Both the position numbers and the translations under genes were made by a program. Source: an uncultured Flavobacterium sp. (GTDB taxonomy: Bacteria; Bacteroidota; Bacteroidia; Flavobacteriales; Flavobacteriaceae). Taken from it: a stretch of 64,000 bases of DNA. The notes under the pieces are model-generated. The model saw nothing but the letters and a program-made list of their open reading frames with translations, ran no database searches and was not told the origin of the DNA. Position 1 is the first letter of the stretch. Each line of letters starts with the position of its first letter. Location: NCBI RefSeq assembly GCF_946478785.1, contig NZ_CAMLDD010000001.1:186001-250000 (forward strand), read 5' to 3'. This document shows, piece after piece, positions 51,475 through 60,806 of the stretch.

Positions 51475-52983
51475 TTAAATTGACTCTTCGATTTGCTTTA
51501 TGGGCAGCGTCACTACAAATTCAGCTCCATTATCTTTTTCACCTTTCGCAGTAATGGTTCCGTTATGTCTTTTTGCTATTTTTCTGCAAAGGGAAAGACC
51601 AAGGCCGTTTCCTTCATACTGATCTTTAGAATGCAGTCTTTCAAAAGCATTAAATATTCTTTCGACAAAGGCCGCTTCCAATCCTATTCCATTATCTTTA
51701 ATGATAATTTCTACCCAATCAATGTTGTCTTTATTAAGTAATAAACAGCTTATTATCACTCTTGGAGGCTCATCGTTTTTTGAAAACTTTAAGGCATTTT
51801 GTATCAGATTATAAAAAAGCTGGTTAATAAGAATTGCCGCTCCTTGTATTACAGGAAGTTCTGAAGTTATTAGGATAGCACCCTTTTCTTTTATAATAAG
51901 CTCCAAATCTGTTTTTATATTTTCTACGATTTCGTTAAGATCTATCTCTTCACTAGGCTGTTTGTTTTTATCCAAAGTAGAGTAGTCAAGAATCCCCTCA
52001 ATTATATTCTGCATTCTTTCTGCAGACTGATCAATTTTATTTAGATATTTTATGGAGTTCTCATTAAAATTGGAGTCCTTTTCCCTTCTAATATAGTTAT
52101 TGAAAATTTTAATTTTTCGCACCGGTTCCCTTAAATCATGACTTACTACATTGGCAAAGTGTAAAAGATCATCATTAGAGCGTCTTAGCTGTTCTGTATT
52201 CTCGGCTACCTGTTTTTTTAATTCTTCCTGAAATTCCTTGTGCTCATTAATGTCCTGAACCGTTCCTATGATAGTGATTGGCTCACCATTTTCATCCTCA
52301 ATGATTTTACCATTAATTTTAATCCATTTTGATGAAAGGTCATTATTTAATATTCTGGCTTCATAGGAAATTTTTCCGGTTTGTTCAGCTTCTTTATAAG
52401 CTTTTTCACGTACTGCCACGTCATCAGGATGTAGCTTTGTAATTAATTCGGCACTGGATATTGTTTCATTGATGTAGGTAATTTGGTTAAAGTTGTCGCA
52501 ACTTTTTATTTCTTTAGTTGCAAGATCAATTTCATAAGTTCCCATTCCGGATGATTCAATAGCTATTCGAAGCCTTTCTTCGGCACTTTGTACCTGCTGC
52601 TTCGCTAAGTATAATTCAGTGACATCTACCCCAGTATTCATAACACCATAGACTTTTTCATCTGCATCAAAAAGGGGAATAAAACTGTAGTTAAAATAAT
52701 GTGATTTCATATTACCGTCAATTATCAAATCTACTTTTTTGTTTTTTCCATGATAAGCTATTCCGCTTTTTAGTACATTGGTTGCCTGTTCAAAAAAAAC
52801 GTCATTTTTAATTTCCGGAAGTACATCTAAATAATTTTTACCTATTACCTGATTGCCCTTTCCCCAGGTGTGAATCATTGCAGTATTCGCCAATTCTATT
52901 TTTAATTTATCACCGGTATATACTGCAATAGGTAAAGGAGTATTTTCAACAATATCCTTTAAAATTCTGATGTTTGGGTACAT
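51475..52983 (-). CDS. PAS-domain sensor histidine kinase
   Basis: A 502-residue soluble kinase with two PAS regions (about 8-130 and 135-250; the second with GTYEIDLATKEI, TKLHPDDVAVREKAY and GTVQDINEHKEF). A coiled-coil linker precedes a HisKA domain with SHDLREP (His near 278) and a HATPase_c domain (NALKFSKND, DNGIGL, GNGLGLSLC). No membrane segment and no receiver. It shares close kinase-core layout with the phytochrome encoded next door but on the opposite strand. No response regulator is in the window, so its partner is unknown. Confidence 0.9.
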   Translation of the reverse strand: MYPNIRILKDIVENTPLPIAVYTGDKLKIELANTAMIHTWGKGNQVIGKNYLDVLPEIKNDVFFEQATNVLKSGIAYHGKNKKVDLIIDGNMKSHYFNYSFIPLFDADEKVYGVMNTGVDVTELYLAKQQVQSAEERLRIAIESSGMGTYEIDLATKEIKSCDNFNQITYINETISSAELITKLHPDDVAVREKAYKEAEQTGKISYEARILNNDLSSKWIKINGKIIEDENGEPITIIGTVQDINEHKEFQEELKKQVAENTEQLRRSNDDLLHFANVVSHDLREPVRKIKIFNNYIRREKDSNFNENSIKYLNKIDQSAERMQNIIEGILDYSTLDKNKQPSEEIDLNEIVENIKTDLELIIKEKGAILITSELPVIQGAAILINQLFYNLIQNALKFSKNDEPPRVIISCLLLNKDNIDWVEIIIKDNGIGLEAAFVERIFNAFERLHSKDQYEGNGLGLSLCRKIAKRHNGTITAKGEKDNGAEFVVTLPIKQIEESI

Positions 52984-53333
52984 GGCGTTTATTTTATTAC
53001 GAAGTTATCTGTTATTAGAATTGACAATATTACATTACTTTCAGAAAGTATTTCAAAATTATAGCACAATGATAATATTTTGAATTTAAAAAAAAATATA
53101 ATTGTTTATTTTTTTATTTAATTTATTAAACAGTATATAGTATATTGTTTTACATTTGGCTAGTTTGTTTAGTTTTTAATAATTAAATTTAAACAAAATA
53201 GTTTAGTAGTTTTGTTAAATATTTCTCAAAAGAAGGAATGTTTTTATTGTCGAATTTAAAAATGTTTTTTTATACATTTGTTAGGAGAAGTAAATGTAAT
53301 TTGGCTCTCCTAAAACAAAGTAATATTCCTATA
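52984..53333. other. AT-rich divergent promoter region
   Basis: 350 bp between the minus-strand PAS kinase and the preferred bphO start. Boxes seen: TAATTTTG on the minus strand (53054-53061) for the kinase, TAGTTTTG at 53207-53214 and TACATTTG at 53273-53280 on the plus strand. No other feature. An open frame from 53238 reaches the heme oxygenase in frame but is probably leader. Confidence 0.5.
53247..53280 (+). promoter_or_regulatory. Promoter of the bphO-bphP operon
   Basis: TTG at 53247-53249 and TACATTTG at 53273-53280, spacer 23 nt, which is at the long end of the range. The transcript would begin near 53287, after the more upstream ATG at 53238. This supports translation from the ATG at 53334. 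Confidence 0.5.
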
Positions 53334-53939
53334 ATGAGTGCAAATTTGACTTCTTTATCATCATCAAATTTTCTTATTGATTTAAAATCCCGAACAGCAG
53401 ATTCACATAAAAAATTAGAAGGCCTGTCGGTTTCAGCATCAGTTGTATCTCCAGAAATGAAATTGTCTGATTATGTTCATTATCTATGCCTGATGCACGA
53501 TGTTCATAAGGATACCGAGAATTTGGTTTTTCCTTTGCTTTATAATGTAATAGATGATTTGAATCAAAGAAAAAAGTCGCATCTTATTGAAGATGATTTT
53601 TTTTACCTTAATCATAATAAACCTGTTGTAAACCGTGTTTTTAATATTTCAGAAGCGACTGTGCCTTTTGCTCTTGGTATATTGTATGTTATTGAAGGAT
53701 CAACCCTTGGAGGCAGATTTATATTAAAAAATAGTATTACAATACCCGGACTCGACAAAGGGCAGGGAATTTTATATTTTAATGGATACGGAGAAAAAAC
53801 AGGAAGTTACTGGAAATCGTTCCTTAATTTTCTGGAAGAATATGATCAGCTTTATAATTGCAGAGAAACTATTATAGAAGGAGCCATATATGCTTTTGAT
53901 AGTATTTATAATCATTTTGAGCGTACAGAAAAAGCATGA
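53334..53939 (+). CDS. bphO: Biliverdin-producing heme oxygenase
   Basis: A 201-residue heme oxygenase that opens heme to biliverdin, CO and iron. With the ATG at 53334, the proximal heme ligand His is residue 25 (TADSHKKLE), the same number as in well-known heme oxygenases. The distal-helix motif is YVIEGSTLGGRF. An upstream ATG at 53238 would add 32 residues, but a promoter lies within that stretch. The next gene is a bacteriophytochrome, overlapping by 4 nt (ATGA), the usual bphO-bphP order; so the main role is to make chromophore rather than to obtain iron. Confidence 0.9.
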   Translation: MSANLTSLSSSNFLIDLKSRTADSHKKLEGLSVSASVVSPEMKLSDYVHYLCLMHDVHKDTENLVFPLLYNVIDDLNQRKKSHLIEDDFFYLNHNKPVVNRVFNISEATVPFALGILYVIEGSTLGGRFILKNSITIPGLDKGQGILYFNGYGEKTGSYWKSFLNFLEEYDQLYNCRETIIEGAIYAFDSIYNHFERTEKA

Positions 53940-56209
53940 AGATTAAGGATATAGTTAATCGTGATATTGTCACATTGACAAATTGTGAGCATGAACCCAT
54001 ACACATACCGGGCAAAATACAGCCTCATGGTTTTTTAATTGGTCTTACTTATGACTGGAAAATAGATTATTGCACAGATAATATTTCTTCATTTATTAGT
54101 GTGTCACATATTGAGGTTCTTGGAAAATATTTAATTGATGTTTTCGGATCAAAAGTAGAAAAGCAAATTTTAGAATACATAAATGATGATAAAATTCAGG
54201 ATGTATTTCCACTTGAAGTTGATTTACTGGGAAAATTATTTCAGATTAGTATCCACAAGAGCTTTGATATATACATTTTGGAAGCGGAGACATTATTTTC
54301 AGGCAAGGAAAAACTAATTGATGTCTACACCCAGACAATTCAGTTTGTGACACAAATGAATAATACCAGGTCTCTAAAGGAGTTGTGTAACCTTGTTGCG
54401 CAAGGAACTCGTGAAATAACAGGCTACGACCGTGTGATGATTTATCGTTTTGATGAACAGTATAACGGTGAAGTTTATGCTGAAAATTGCAGGGAAGATT
54501 TGGAGTCATTTTTGGGATTGCATTACCCACATACCGATATTCCGGCTCAGGCGAGAGAATTATATATTAAAAACCAGCTTAGGCTGATAGTTGATATGGA
54601 TTATGAGCCGGTTCCGATTTTTACGGTAGATGATAAAGAAAATAAAAATCTGGATTTAAGTCTTTCCATACTTAGAAGTACGTCACCAATTCATGTTCAA
54701 TATCTAAAAAACATGGGAGTTGGGGCAACACTAACTATTTCTCTTATTCATCATGGCCGTCTATGGGGACTGATTGCCTGTCATCATTATTCTAAAAAAA
54801 ACCTGTCCCCAGAAATCAGGCTGGCAGCAAAACTTCAGGGACAATTTATCACTTCTCAGATTGATATCAGACAATCAAACGACGAAAATATAACTGCACA
54901 AAAAACGGCTCTTGCACTTGAACAATTAACAAGTTTGGATTTTCCACTTTTAGAGGAATCTGTAGAAAAAATTATTGATGCTCCGCAGTTACTTCAAGTT
55001 TGCAATGCATCAGGAGTTTCTATTGTGGCAAGGGGGAAAATCTATAAAAATGGTATTACACCATTAGATCATCAAATTACAAAATTGATATCACAAATTA
55101 ATGAACAGATCTCAGAAAAAATGTTTACGACCAATAAACTCAGTGATTATATTCCTGAGTTTGGTGAATTTTCTGATTTTGCAGGTATTATTTTTCATTC
55201 TTTGGGAAGTGATGATTATATAATATGGTACAGACCTGAAACAATATCAGAAATTAATTGGGGAGGTGATCCCGAAAAAACAATTGTAAAAGATAGTAAC
55301 GGTTTACATCCAAGAAATTCATTTAATATTTGGAAGCAGATTATAAAAAACCAAAGTACTCTTTGGAAAGAATATGAAATAAATGGGGCATTACAATATG
55401 CGCATATTCTTCATAATCAGTTAATGATGATTATTTTAAGTGAAGAGGAAGAGAAATACCGTACTCAAAGTGAAATATTGAAAGAAACGAATTCAGAACT
55501 GGAAAATCTGAATTGGATAAGTACACATGATTTGCAGGAGCCTTTACGTAAAATTCAGTTATTTACTTCCAAAATGCTTGCTGAGCCGGATGTTATACAG
55601 TTAGAGTCAGTAACGAGTTCATTACACCGGGTATCAAACTCAGCCAGCAGAATGAGGGTCTTGCTGGATGATATACTTAAATTTTCAAGAATAAAATATA
55701 CCAGAGAGGCTTTACAAAAAATTGATCTTAATCATATTTTAGAAGCAACAATGGAAGAAATGAAAGAAACAATTTCTGAAAGCAATGCAGTTATAGAATA
55801 TGAAAACCTTCCGGAAGTTCATGCTGTCAACTTTTTAATGCGCCAATTATTTTCTAACATAATACAGAATTCTTTAAAATTCGCCTCTTCGGACAGAACC
55901 CCTGTTATTAAAATTACTGCTTCCGTTGAGCCTGAATTAGTATCTTATTCGAATAAAATTTATTGTAATTGGGTTCGCTTTTCAGATAATGGAATTGGTT
56001 TTGAACAGCAATATTCAGAAACTATTTTTAAGGTTTTTGGAAGATTGCACAATCAGGAAAAATACCCCGGTTCGGGAGTTGGACTCGCATTATGTAAAAA
56101 GATTATGCAGACATTGGGAGGAACTATTCATGCTGAAGGAAAACCGGGAGTAGGTACAGATGTCACTATTTTTTTTCCATGTGATCCTTTGGATACACTT
56201 TTGGACTAA
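53936..56209 (+). CDS. bphP: Bacteriophytochrome histidine kinase
   Basis: A 757-residue red/far-red light sensor. PAS-GAF-PHY-kinase order is clear. Cys17 (NCEHEPIHIPGKIQPHG) is in the place of the biliverdin-binding cysteine of BphPs. GAF (about 140-310) has YDRVMIYRFDEQYNGEV and the PHTDIPAQAREL chromophore motif (in place of PASDIP). PHY (about 320-500) has the PRNSF tongue motif near residue 460. HisKA has the phospho-His in STHDLQEPLRK (about 529), followed by HATPase_c (NSLKFASSD, DNGIGF, GSGVGLALCKK). No receiver domain is fused and no response regulator is adjacent. Confidence 0.95.
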   Translation: MKIKDIVNRDIVTLTNCEHEPIHIPGKIQPHGFLIGLTYDWKIDYCTDNISSFISVSHIEVLGKYLIDVFGSKVEKQILEYINDDKIQDVFPLEVDLLGKLFQISIHKSFDIYILEAETLFSGKEKLIDVYTQTIQFVTQMNNTRSLKELCNLVAQGTREITGYDRVMIYRFDEQYNGEVYAENCREDLESFLGLHYPHTDIPAQARELYIKNQLRLIVDMDYEPVPIFTVDDKENKNLDLSLSILRSTSPIHVQYLKNMGVGATLTISLIHHGRLWGLIACHHYSKKNLSPEIRLAAKLQGQFITSQIDIRQSNDENITAQKTALALEQLTSLDFPLLEESVEKIIDAPQLLQVCNASGVSIVARGKIYKNGITPLDHQITKLISQINEQISEKMFTTNKLSDYIPEFGEFSDFAGIIFHSLGSDDYIIWYRPETISEINWGGDPEKTIVKDSNGLHPRNSFNIWKQIIKNQSTLWKEYEINGALQYAHILHNQLMMIILSEEEEKYRTQSEILKETNSELENLNWISTHDLQEPLRKIQLFTSKMLAEPDVIQLESVTSSLHRVSNSASRMRVLLDDILKFSRIKYTREALQKIDLNHILEATMEEMKETISESNAVIEYENLPEVHAVNFLMRQLFSNIIQNSLKFASSDRTPVIKITASVEPELVSYSNKIYCNWVRFSDNGIGFEQQYSETIFKVFGRLHNQEKYPGSGVGLALCKKIMQTLGGTIHAEGKPGVGTDVTIFFPCDPLDTLLD

Positions 56210-56214
56210 GTAAT

Positions 56215-56844
56215 TTATATTTTATTAGGTTTGCTTACATATTTGTTGCCTCTAACAAAAAACCGCCACGGTAAAAGTGCATCTTCCTGTGCGTAGGCTA
56301 CACCAACACGAGGTGTTGAGATAATTTCATCTGTTTTATATCGAATACCATGATCTTCAATCCAGATTTCATCTCCCGCTAAATCTTTTTGATTAAAGGA
56401 TTGATTAATTCCAAGTGCTTTAGCTGCAGATCCGGGTCCAGATGAAATTGATGCGTTAGAGGCTGGCATATTACGTCTGAATTCTATTATTTCTTTCCCT
56501 ATTAATGGTTCAATGCCTCGAATCAATACAGCATGAGGTTCGCCTGCCACTGAACTGACAACATTAAATAAATGATGAATACCATAGCATAGATAAACAT
56601 AAGAAATACCTCCTTCACTGTATAGCGTTTCAGTTCTGTTAGTTCGTCTTCCGCCATAGGCATGTGAAGCTTTATCATTAACTCCACAATAGGCTTCTGT
56701 TTCAGTAATTATACCTGCTGTCACTTCTCCATTTACTTGAGTAAAAAGGACTTTACCTAACAGATCTTTGGCCAGAAAAAGGACATCGGGATTTAGATAA
56801 TACGATAATTGTAATTTGCGACTATTTTGGGTATATGTATGCAT
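56215..56844 (-). CDS. 3-methyladenine DNA glycosylase (AAG/MPG family)
   Basis: A 209-residue base-excision-repair enzyme that removes alkylated purines. Family motifs: FLAKDLLGKVLFT, the ITETEAYCG segment with catalytic Glu, DKASHAYGGRRTNRTETLYSEGG, YVYLCYGIHHLFNVVS, and the GPGSAAKALGI block. It follows uvrA by 13 bp on the same strand, so the two DNA-repair genes are co-transcribed. Its 3' end is 5 bp from that of bphP on the opposite strand. Confidence 0.93.
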   Translation of the reverse strand: MHTYTQNSRKLQLSYYLNPDVLFLAKDLLGKVLFTQVNGEVTAGIITETEAYCGVNDKASHAYGGRRTNRTETLYSEGGISYVYLCYGIHHLFNVVSSVAGEPHAVLIRGIEPLIGKEIIEFRRNMPASNASISSGPGSAAKALGINQSFNQKDLAGDEIWIEDHGIRYKTDEIISTPRVGVAYAQEDALLPWRFFVRGNKYVSKPNKI

Positions 56845-56857
56845 AATTTTTGTGGAA

Positions 56858-59689
56858 TCAAGACAATTCCTTTTTCAAAAACTTAGCTGTATAGCTTTTT
56901 TTATTTTGTGCCACTTCTTCTGGAGTTCCTTTGGCGATTAATTGTCCACCGCCTTTTCCGCCTTCAGGGCCAATATCTATAATATAATCAGCAAGTTTAA
57001 TTACGTCCATATTATGCTCTATTACTAAAATAGTATTTCCTTTATCAACCAATTTATTAATTACATCCATTAAGACACGTATGTCTTCAAAATGTAAACC
57101 TGTAGTAGGTTCGTCGAGAATATAAAACGTATTTCCAGTGTCTTTTTTAGACAATTCTCCAGCTAATTTAATACGTTGCGCCTCACCACCAGACAGTGTT
57201 GTACTTTGCTGGCCAAGAGTAATATAGCCTAAACCAACATCCTGTATTGTTTTTACTTTTCTATAAATCTTCGGAATGTTTTCAAAAAACGGGACCGCTT
57301 CATCAACTGTCATATTCAAAACATCCGAAATTGATTTTCCTTTATATCGAATTTCAAGCGTTTCTCTGTTAAAACGTTTCCCCTGACAAGTTTCACATTC
57401 TACATAAACATCCGGTAAAAAATTCATTTCAATCGTTCTCACACCTGATCCTTCACAGGTTTCACAACGTCCGCCCTTTACATTAAAACTGAAACGACCG
57501 GCTTTATAACCACGAATCATACTTTCAGAAGTCATCGTAAACAGGTTTCTGATTTCAGTAAATACTTCCGTATAAGTTGCCGGATTTGAACGAGGGGTTC
57601 TGCCAATCGGACTTTGATCAATATCAATTACTTTGTCAATATGTTCTAAACCTTCTATTTTCTTATATGGTTGTGGTTTTTTAACGCCATTAAAATAATA
57701 GGCATTTAAAATTGGGTAGAGCGTTTCGTTTATCAAAGTCGATTTTCCACTTCCAGAAACTCCTGTCACACAAATCAATTGCCCTAAAGGCAATTCAATC
57801 GAAACATTTTTAAGGTTGTTTCCAGTTGCTCCGGTTAGTTTTAAAAACTTTCCGTTTCCTTTTCTGTGCTCTTTCGGAATCTCCAGCTTCATTTTACCAT
57901 TCAGATATTGAGCGGTAATTGTATTTGATTTTAAAGTCTCTGCCGGAGTTCCAATACTGATGATTTCTCCACCGTATTTTCCTGCTTTTGGACCAATATC
58001 AATTACATAATCAGCAGTTTCAATCATGTCTTTATCATGTTCAACCACAATAACAGAGTTTCCAATGTCACGCAATTGTTCCAAAGATTTTATTAGCTTT
58101 TCATTATCTCTTTGGTGTAAGCCAATACTTGGTTCATCCAAAATATACAAAACTCCTACCAATTGCGATCCAATTTGTGTAGCTAACCGAATACGTTGTG
58201 CTTCTCCGCCTGAAAGTGATTTTGAACTTCGGCTTAAAGCCAAATAATTCAAACCAACATTCATCAAAAAATTCAAACGATCTTTGATTTCTTTTACGAC
58301 TTCAGAAGCAATCAAAAGTTGCTTGTCTGATAAATGATTGTTTAATTCCTGAAACCATGCCGTTAAATCAGAGATATCCATATCACACAATTCTGTGATA
58401 TTTTTCCCGTTTACTCTAAAAAACTGTGCTTCTTTTTTCAATCGGGAGCCTTCACAAACCGGACAATTTACTTCATCCATGAAATCTTTTGCCCAGCGTT
58501 TTATAGTTGTAGAAGCGCTTTCATCATATTGATTTTTGATGAAATGCGAAATTCCTTCAAAATCTATTTTATAATCACGCGTAACACCTAAATCTTTGGA
58601 GTTTACAGTAAATTTATCTTTTCCGCCATGAAGAATCATATTCATTGCTTCCGCCGGAATTTTTTCGATTGAATCCGTTATTTTAAATCCGAATTTCTCC
58701 CCAATGACTTCTAATTGCTTAAAGATCCAGGAAGACTTATATTCACCAAGCGGAGCAAAACCACCAGCTTTAATTGATATTTTAGGATTCGGGATTATTT
58801 TTTTAACGTTAATCTCGTGAACCGTTCCCAATCCGTTACAATGCGGACATGCGCCCTTTGGAGAGTTGAAAGAAAATAAATTCGGCTCGGGATTTTGATA
58901 TGAAATTCCGGTGGTAGGACACATCAAATTTCTACTAAAATAACGCACTTCATTGGTGTCCTGATCTAAAATCATCAAAACATTTTCGCCATGGTGCATT
59001 GCAGTATTGATACTTTCAGATAAACGTTTTTGATTGTCCTCGGTATCTTCAATTAGCATTCTGTCGACTACAATTTCTATGTCGTGGGTTTTATAACGAT
59101 CCAGTTTCATTCCTGAAACCAAATCCTGAACTTCACCGTTTACACGAACTTTAAGAAAACCTTGTTTGGTAATTTGTTGGAATAACTCGGCATAATGTCC
59201 TTTTCTGGCACGAATGATCGGAGCCAAAATATTGATGCGTTTTCCGCTAAAATCCTGCATGATCAAATCCTTAATTTGCTCATCAGAATAGGAAACCATC
59301 TTTTCGCCTGTGTTGTAACTGTATGCATCAGCACCACGGGCGTATAAAAGTCTTAAGAAGTCATATATTTCAGTAATAGTGCCAACGGTAGATCTCGGAC
59401 TTTTACTGGTCGTTTTTTGTTCAATAGCAATTACCGGAGATAATCCGTCAATTTTATCAACATCTGGACGCTCCAAACCACCAAGAAACTGTCGGGCATA
59501 AGCCGAAAAAGTTTCTACGTAACGACGCTGCCCTTCAGCATAAATAGTATCAAATGCCAAAGATGATTTTCCCGAGCCTGATAAACCAGTAATTACAACT
59601 AGTTTTTCTCGGGGAATAGAAATATCGATATTTTTTAGATTATGAACTCTTGCACCAAGAACTTCAATAGTATTGTCTTTATCTAGCAT
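56858..59689 (-). CDS. uvrA: Excinuclease ABC subunit UvrA
   Basis: A 943-residue DNA-damage sensor of nucleotide excision repair. Two ABC ATPase units ([19 protein letters not shown] near 33; [17 protein letters not shown] near 640), two signature motifs ([34 protein letters not shown]), Walker B ([24 protein letters not shown]) and zinc-binding CPHCNGLG and [16 protein letters not shown] segments are all intact. The frame also opens from a TTG at 59701, but the ATG at 59689 is preferred: [19 protein letters not shown] follows at once. A TAnnTTTG box is just upstream. Operon with the mpg-type glycosylase. Confidence 0.96.
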   Translation of the reverse strand: MLDKDNTIEVLGARVHNLKNIDISIPREKLVVITGLSGSGKSSLAFDTIYAEGQRRYVETFSAYARQFLGGLERPDVDKIDGLSPVIAIEQKTTSKSPRSTVGTITEIYDFLRLLYARGADAYSYNTGEKMVSYSDEQIKDLIMQDFSGKRINILAPIIRARKGHYAELFQQITKQGFLKVRVNGEVQDLVSGMKLDRYKTHDIEIVVDRMLIEDTEDNQKRLSESINTAMHHGENVLMILDQDTNEVRYFSRNLMCPTTGISYQNPEPNLFSFNSPKGACPHCNGLGTVHEINVKKIIPNPKISIKAGGFAPLGEYKSSWIFKQLEVIGEKFGFKITDSIEKIPAEAMNMILHGGKDKFTVNSKDLGVTRDYKIDFEGISHFIKNQYDESASTTIKRWAKDFMDEVNCPVCEGSRLKKEAQFFRVNGKNITELCDMDISDLTAWFQELNNHLSDKQLLIASEVVKEIKDRLNFLMNVGLNYLALSRSSKSLSGGEAQRIRLATQIGSQLVGVLYILDEPSIGLHQRDNEKLIKSLEQLRDIGNSVIVVEHDKDMIETADYVIDIGPKAGKYGGEIISIGTPAETLKSNTITAQYLNGKMKLEIPKEHRKGNGKFLKLTGATGNNLKNVSIELPLGQLICVTGVSGSGKSTLINETLYPILNAYYFNGVKKPQPYKKIEGLEHIDKVIDIDQSPIGRTPRSNPATYTEVFTEIRNLFTMTSESMIRGYKAGRFSFNVKGGRCETCEGSGVRTIEMNFLPDVYVECETCQGKRFNRETLEIRYKGKSISDVLNMTVDEAVPFFENIPKIYRKVKTIQDVGLGYITLGQQSTTLSGGEAQRIKLAGELSKKDTGNTFYILDEPTTGLHFEDIRVLMDVINKLVDKGNTILVIEHNMDVIKLADYIIDIGPEGGKGGGQLIAKGTPEEVAQNKKSYTAKFLKKELS

Positions 59690-59705
59690 AAATTTGAGCA
59701 AAACG

Positions 59706-59713
59706 CAAAGTTA
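59706..59713 (-). promoter_or_regulatory. -7 box for uvrA
   Basis: The minus strand reads TAACTTTG, a perfect TAnnTTTG match, 16 bp before the ATG at 59689. A TTG at -33 distance is not obvious. The transcript would have a very short leader. Confidence 0.45.
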
Positions 59714-59771
59714 CCACTTTGATTTGTTCTTTTAATACTAGAGTATAGAAGTTTATGTTAAAAATTGTAAC

Positions 59772-59799
59772 AAAAAACGCCAACCTAAGTTAGCGTTTT
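59772..59799 (-). terminator. Terminator of the fic gene
   Basis: AAAACGC (59774-59780) pairs with GCGTTTT (59793-59799), with an additional AAC/GTT inner pair; on the minus strand the hairpin is followed by a T-run. The stop codon of the fic gene (59790-59792) is inside the hairpin loop. Confidence 0.65.
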
Positions 59800-60743
59800 C
59801 TTTGTCTGGTAACCATATATTCTTCGATGGCTTCTTTGGTTGTGTACCAGTTTCTACCTTCTTTATAAGCATCTATTTTGCCCGTTCGGGCCAGTAAACT
59901 AACGTATTCCTGCCCGTAAGGAGTTTCAGGCTCGCTAACAATATCAGATATTTTCTGATAGTCATAATCTGTTCCAGGCATTGCACTTAAATAAATATTT
60001 AAAGTTCGTTCTAAAGCCTGGCACATCAAAAGAGTCAATTTTTGATAACTGCCATTATTAGCCTGATTGAGTGCTTCATAATATTTTTTCCTGTCATTTT
60101 TAAGAATGATAGCAGGAGGGAAGCCACGACGCATTAATAAAAGATTCATACTCAAACGAACTGTTCTCCCATTTCCATCAAAGAAGGGATGAATCCAGAC
60201 TAGTTTATGATGGTAAATAGTCGCCAGTTCAATATCGTTTAGACCTAACGGGTTGTTATTGATAAAATCAATTAATTCATCCAGATAATCTGAAACTTTA
60301 TTGGCATTTGGAGGCATAAAATTAGCTCCTGAAATTCGAACACCGCCATTTCGTAATCGTCCTGCAAAATCATCTTCAATAGAACGCAAAACTAATCCGT
60401 GGATAGAAAGAATATCTATGCTTCGAAGTTTGTAACTATCATCTACAATCGAATATAGATAATCAATCGCCTTATCGTGATTATGAGTTTCAAAATGTTC
60501 CCGAAGCGATTTTCCTTTAATTGTAATTCCTTCCTGAATAACCATTTGGGTTTCGCGTAAACTCATCGTGTTTCCTTCAATACTGTTTGAATTGTAAGTC
60601 CATTCAAGAGATAAACTCTCACGGATTTTATGCAAAGCAATGTTTGGCAAAGGTCTGCTGTGTTGCAAATCAAGCCTTTTTTGGTACAATCTGTCGAAAG
60701 TAGATTGAAATTCGGTTCTATATGTTAAGTCTATTTTCCACAT
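59790..60743 (-). CDS. Fic-family protein with N-terminal inhibitory helix and C-terminal wHTH-like tail
   Basis: A 317-residue Fic protein, probably an AMP-transferase. The catalytic motif HPFFDGNGR is at residues 185-193 (active His185). An inhibitory motif of the (S/T)xxxE(G/N) type, SNSIEG, is near 52-57, so it is a class II Fic with built-in inhibition. The N-terminal LEWTYNSNSIEGNTM block is typical. The C-terminal about 45 residues (GQEYVSLLARTGKIDAYKEG, then NWYTTKEAIEEYM) look like a helix-turn-helix of the excisionase/MerR-like type. No antitoxin gene is adjacent. It has its own promoter, crossed by a 13-bp inverted repeat. Target protein unknown. Confidence 0.88.
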   Translation of the reverse strand: MWKIDLTYRTEFQSTFDRLYQKRLDLQHSRPLPNIALHKIRESLSLEWTYNSNSIEGNTMSLRETQMVIQEGITIKGKSLREHFETHNHDKAIDYLYSIVDDSYKLRSIDILSIHGLVLRSIEDDFAGRLRNGGVRISGANFMPPNANKVSDYLDELIDFINNNPLGLNDIELATIYHHKLVWIHPFFDGNGRTVRLSMNLLLMRRGFPPAIILKNDRKKYYEALNQANNGSYQKLTLLMCQALERTLNIYLSAMPGTDYDYQKISDIVSEPETPYGQEYVSLLARTGKIDAYKEGRNWYTTKEAIEEYMVTRQRKR

Positions 60744-60750
60744 GACCCAA

Positions 60751-60781
60751 CAAAGTTACTTCTTAATATCGGATAAACCAA
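60751..60781 (-). promoter_or_regulatory. Promoter of the fic gene
   Basis: On the minus strand, TTG at 60779-60781 and TAACTTTG at 60751-60758, spacer 20 nt, fit the flavobacterial consensus. Start of transcript near 60745 leaves almost no leader, or the box is used with a slightly different start. The spacer is covered by the left half of a palindrome. Confidence 0.6.
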
Positions 60782-60804
60782 AAAAAAACACTATCCGATA
60801 TTAA
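60763..60804. promoter_or_regulatory. Perfect 13-bp inverted repeat between clc and fic genes
   Basis: TTAATATCGGATA (60763-60775) and TATCCGATATTAA (60792-60804) are perfect inverse copies with a 16-nt A-rich middle. The left arm lies in the spacer of the fic promoter, and the right arm is 2 bp from the stop of the CLC gene. It may be an operator for fic (perhaps for its own HTH-like tail) or a terminator of the clc transcript, although no T-run follows the hairpin on the minus strand. Confidence 0.65.
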
Positions 60805-60806
60805 AG

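Noticed and set aside
53238..53333. Upstream ATG of the heme oxygenase frame as the true start
   Set aside because: A promoter box lies inside this stretch, and the shorter form places the heme ligand at His25 as in known enzymes.
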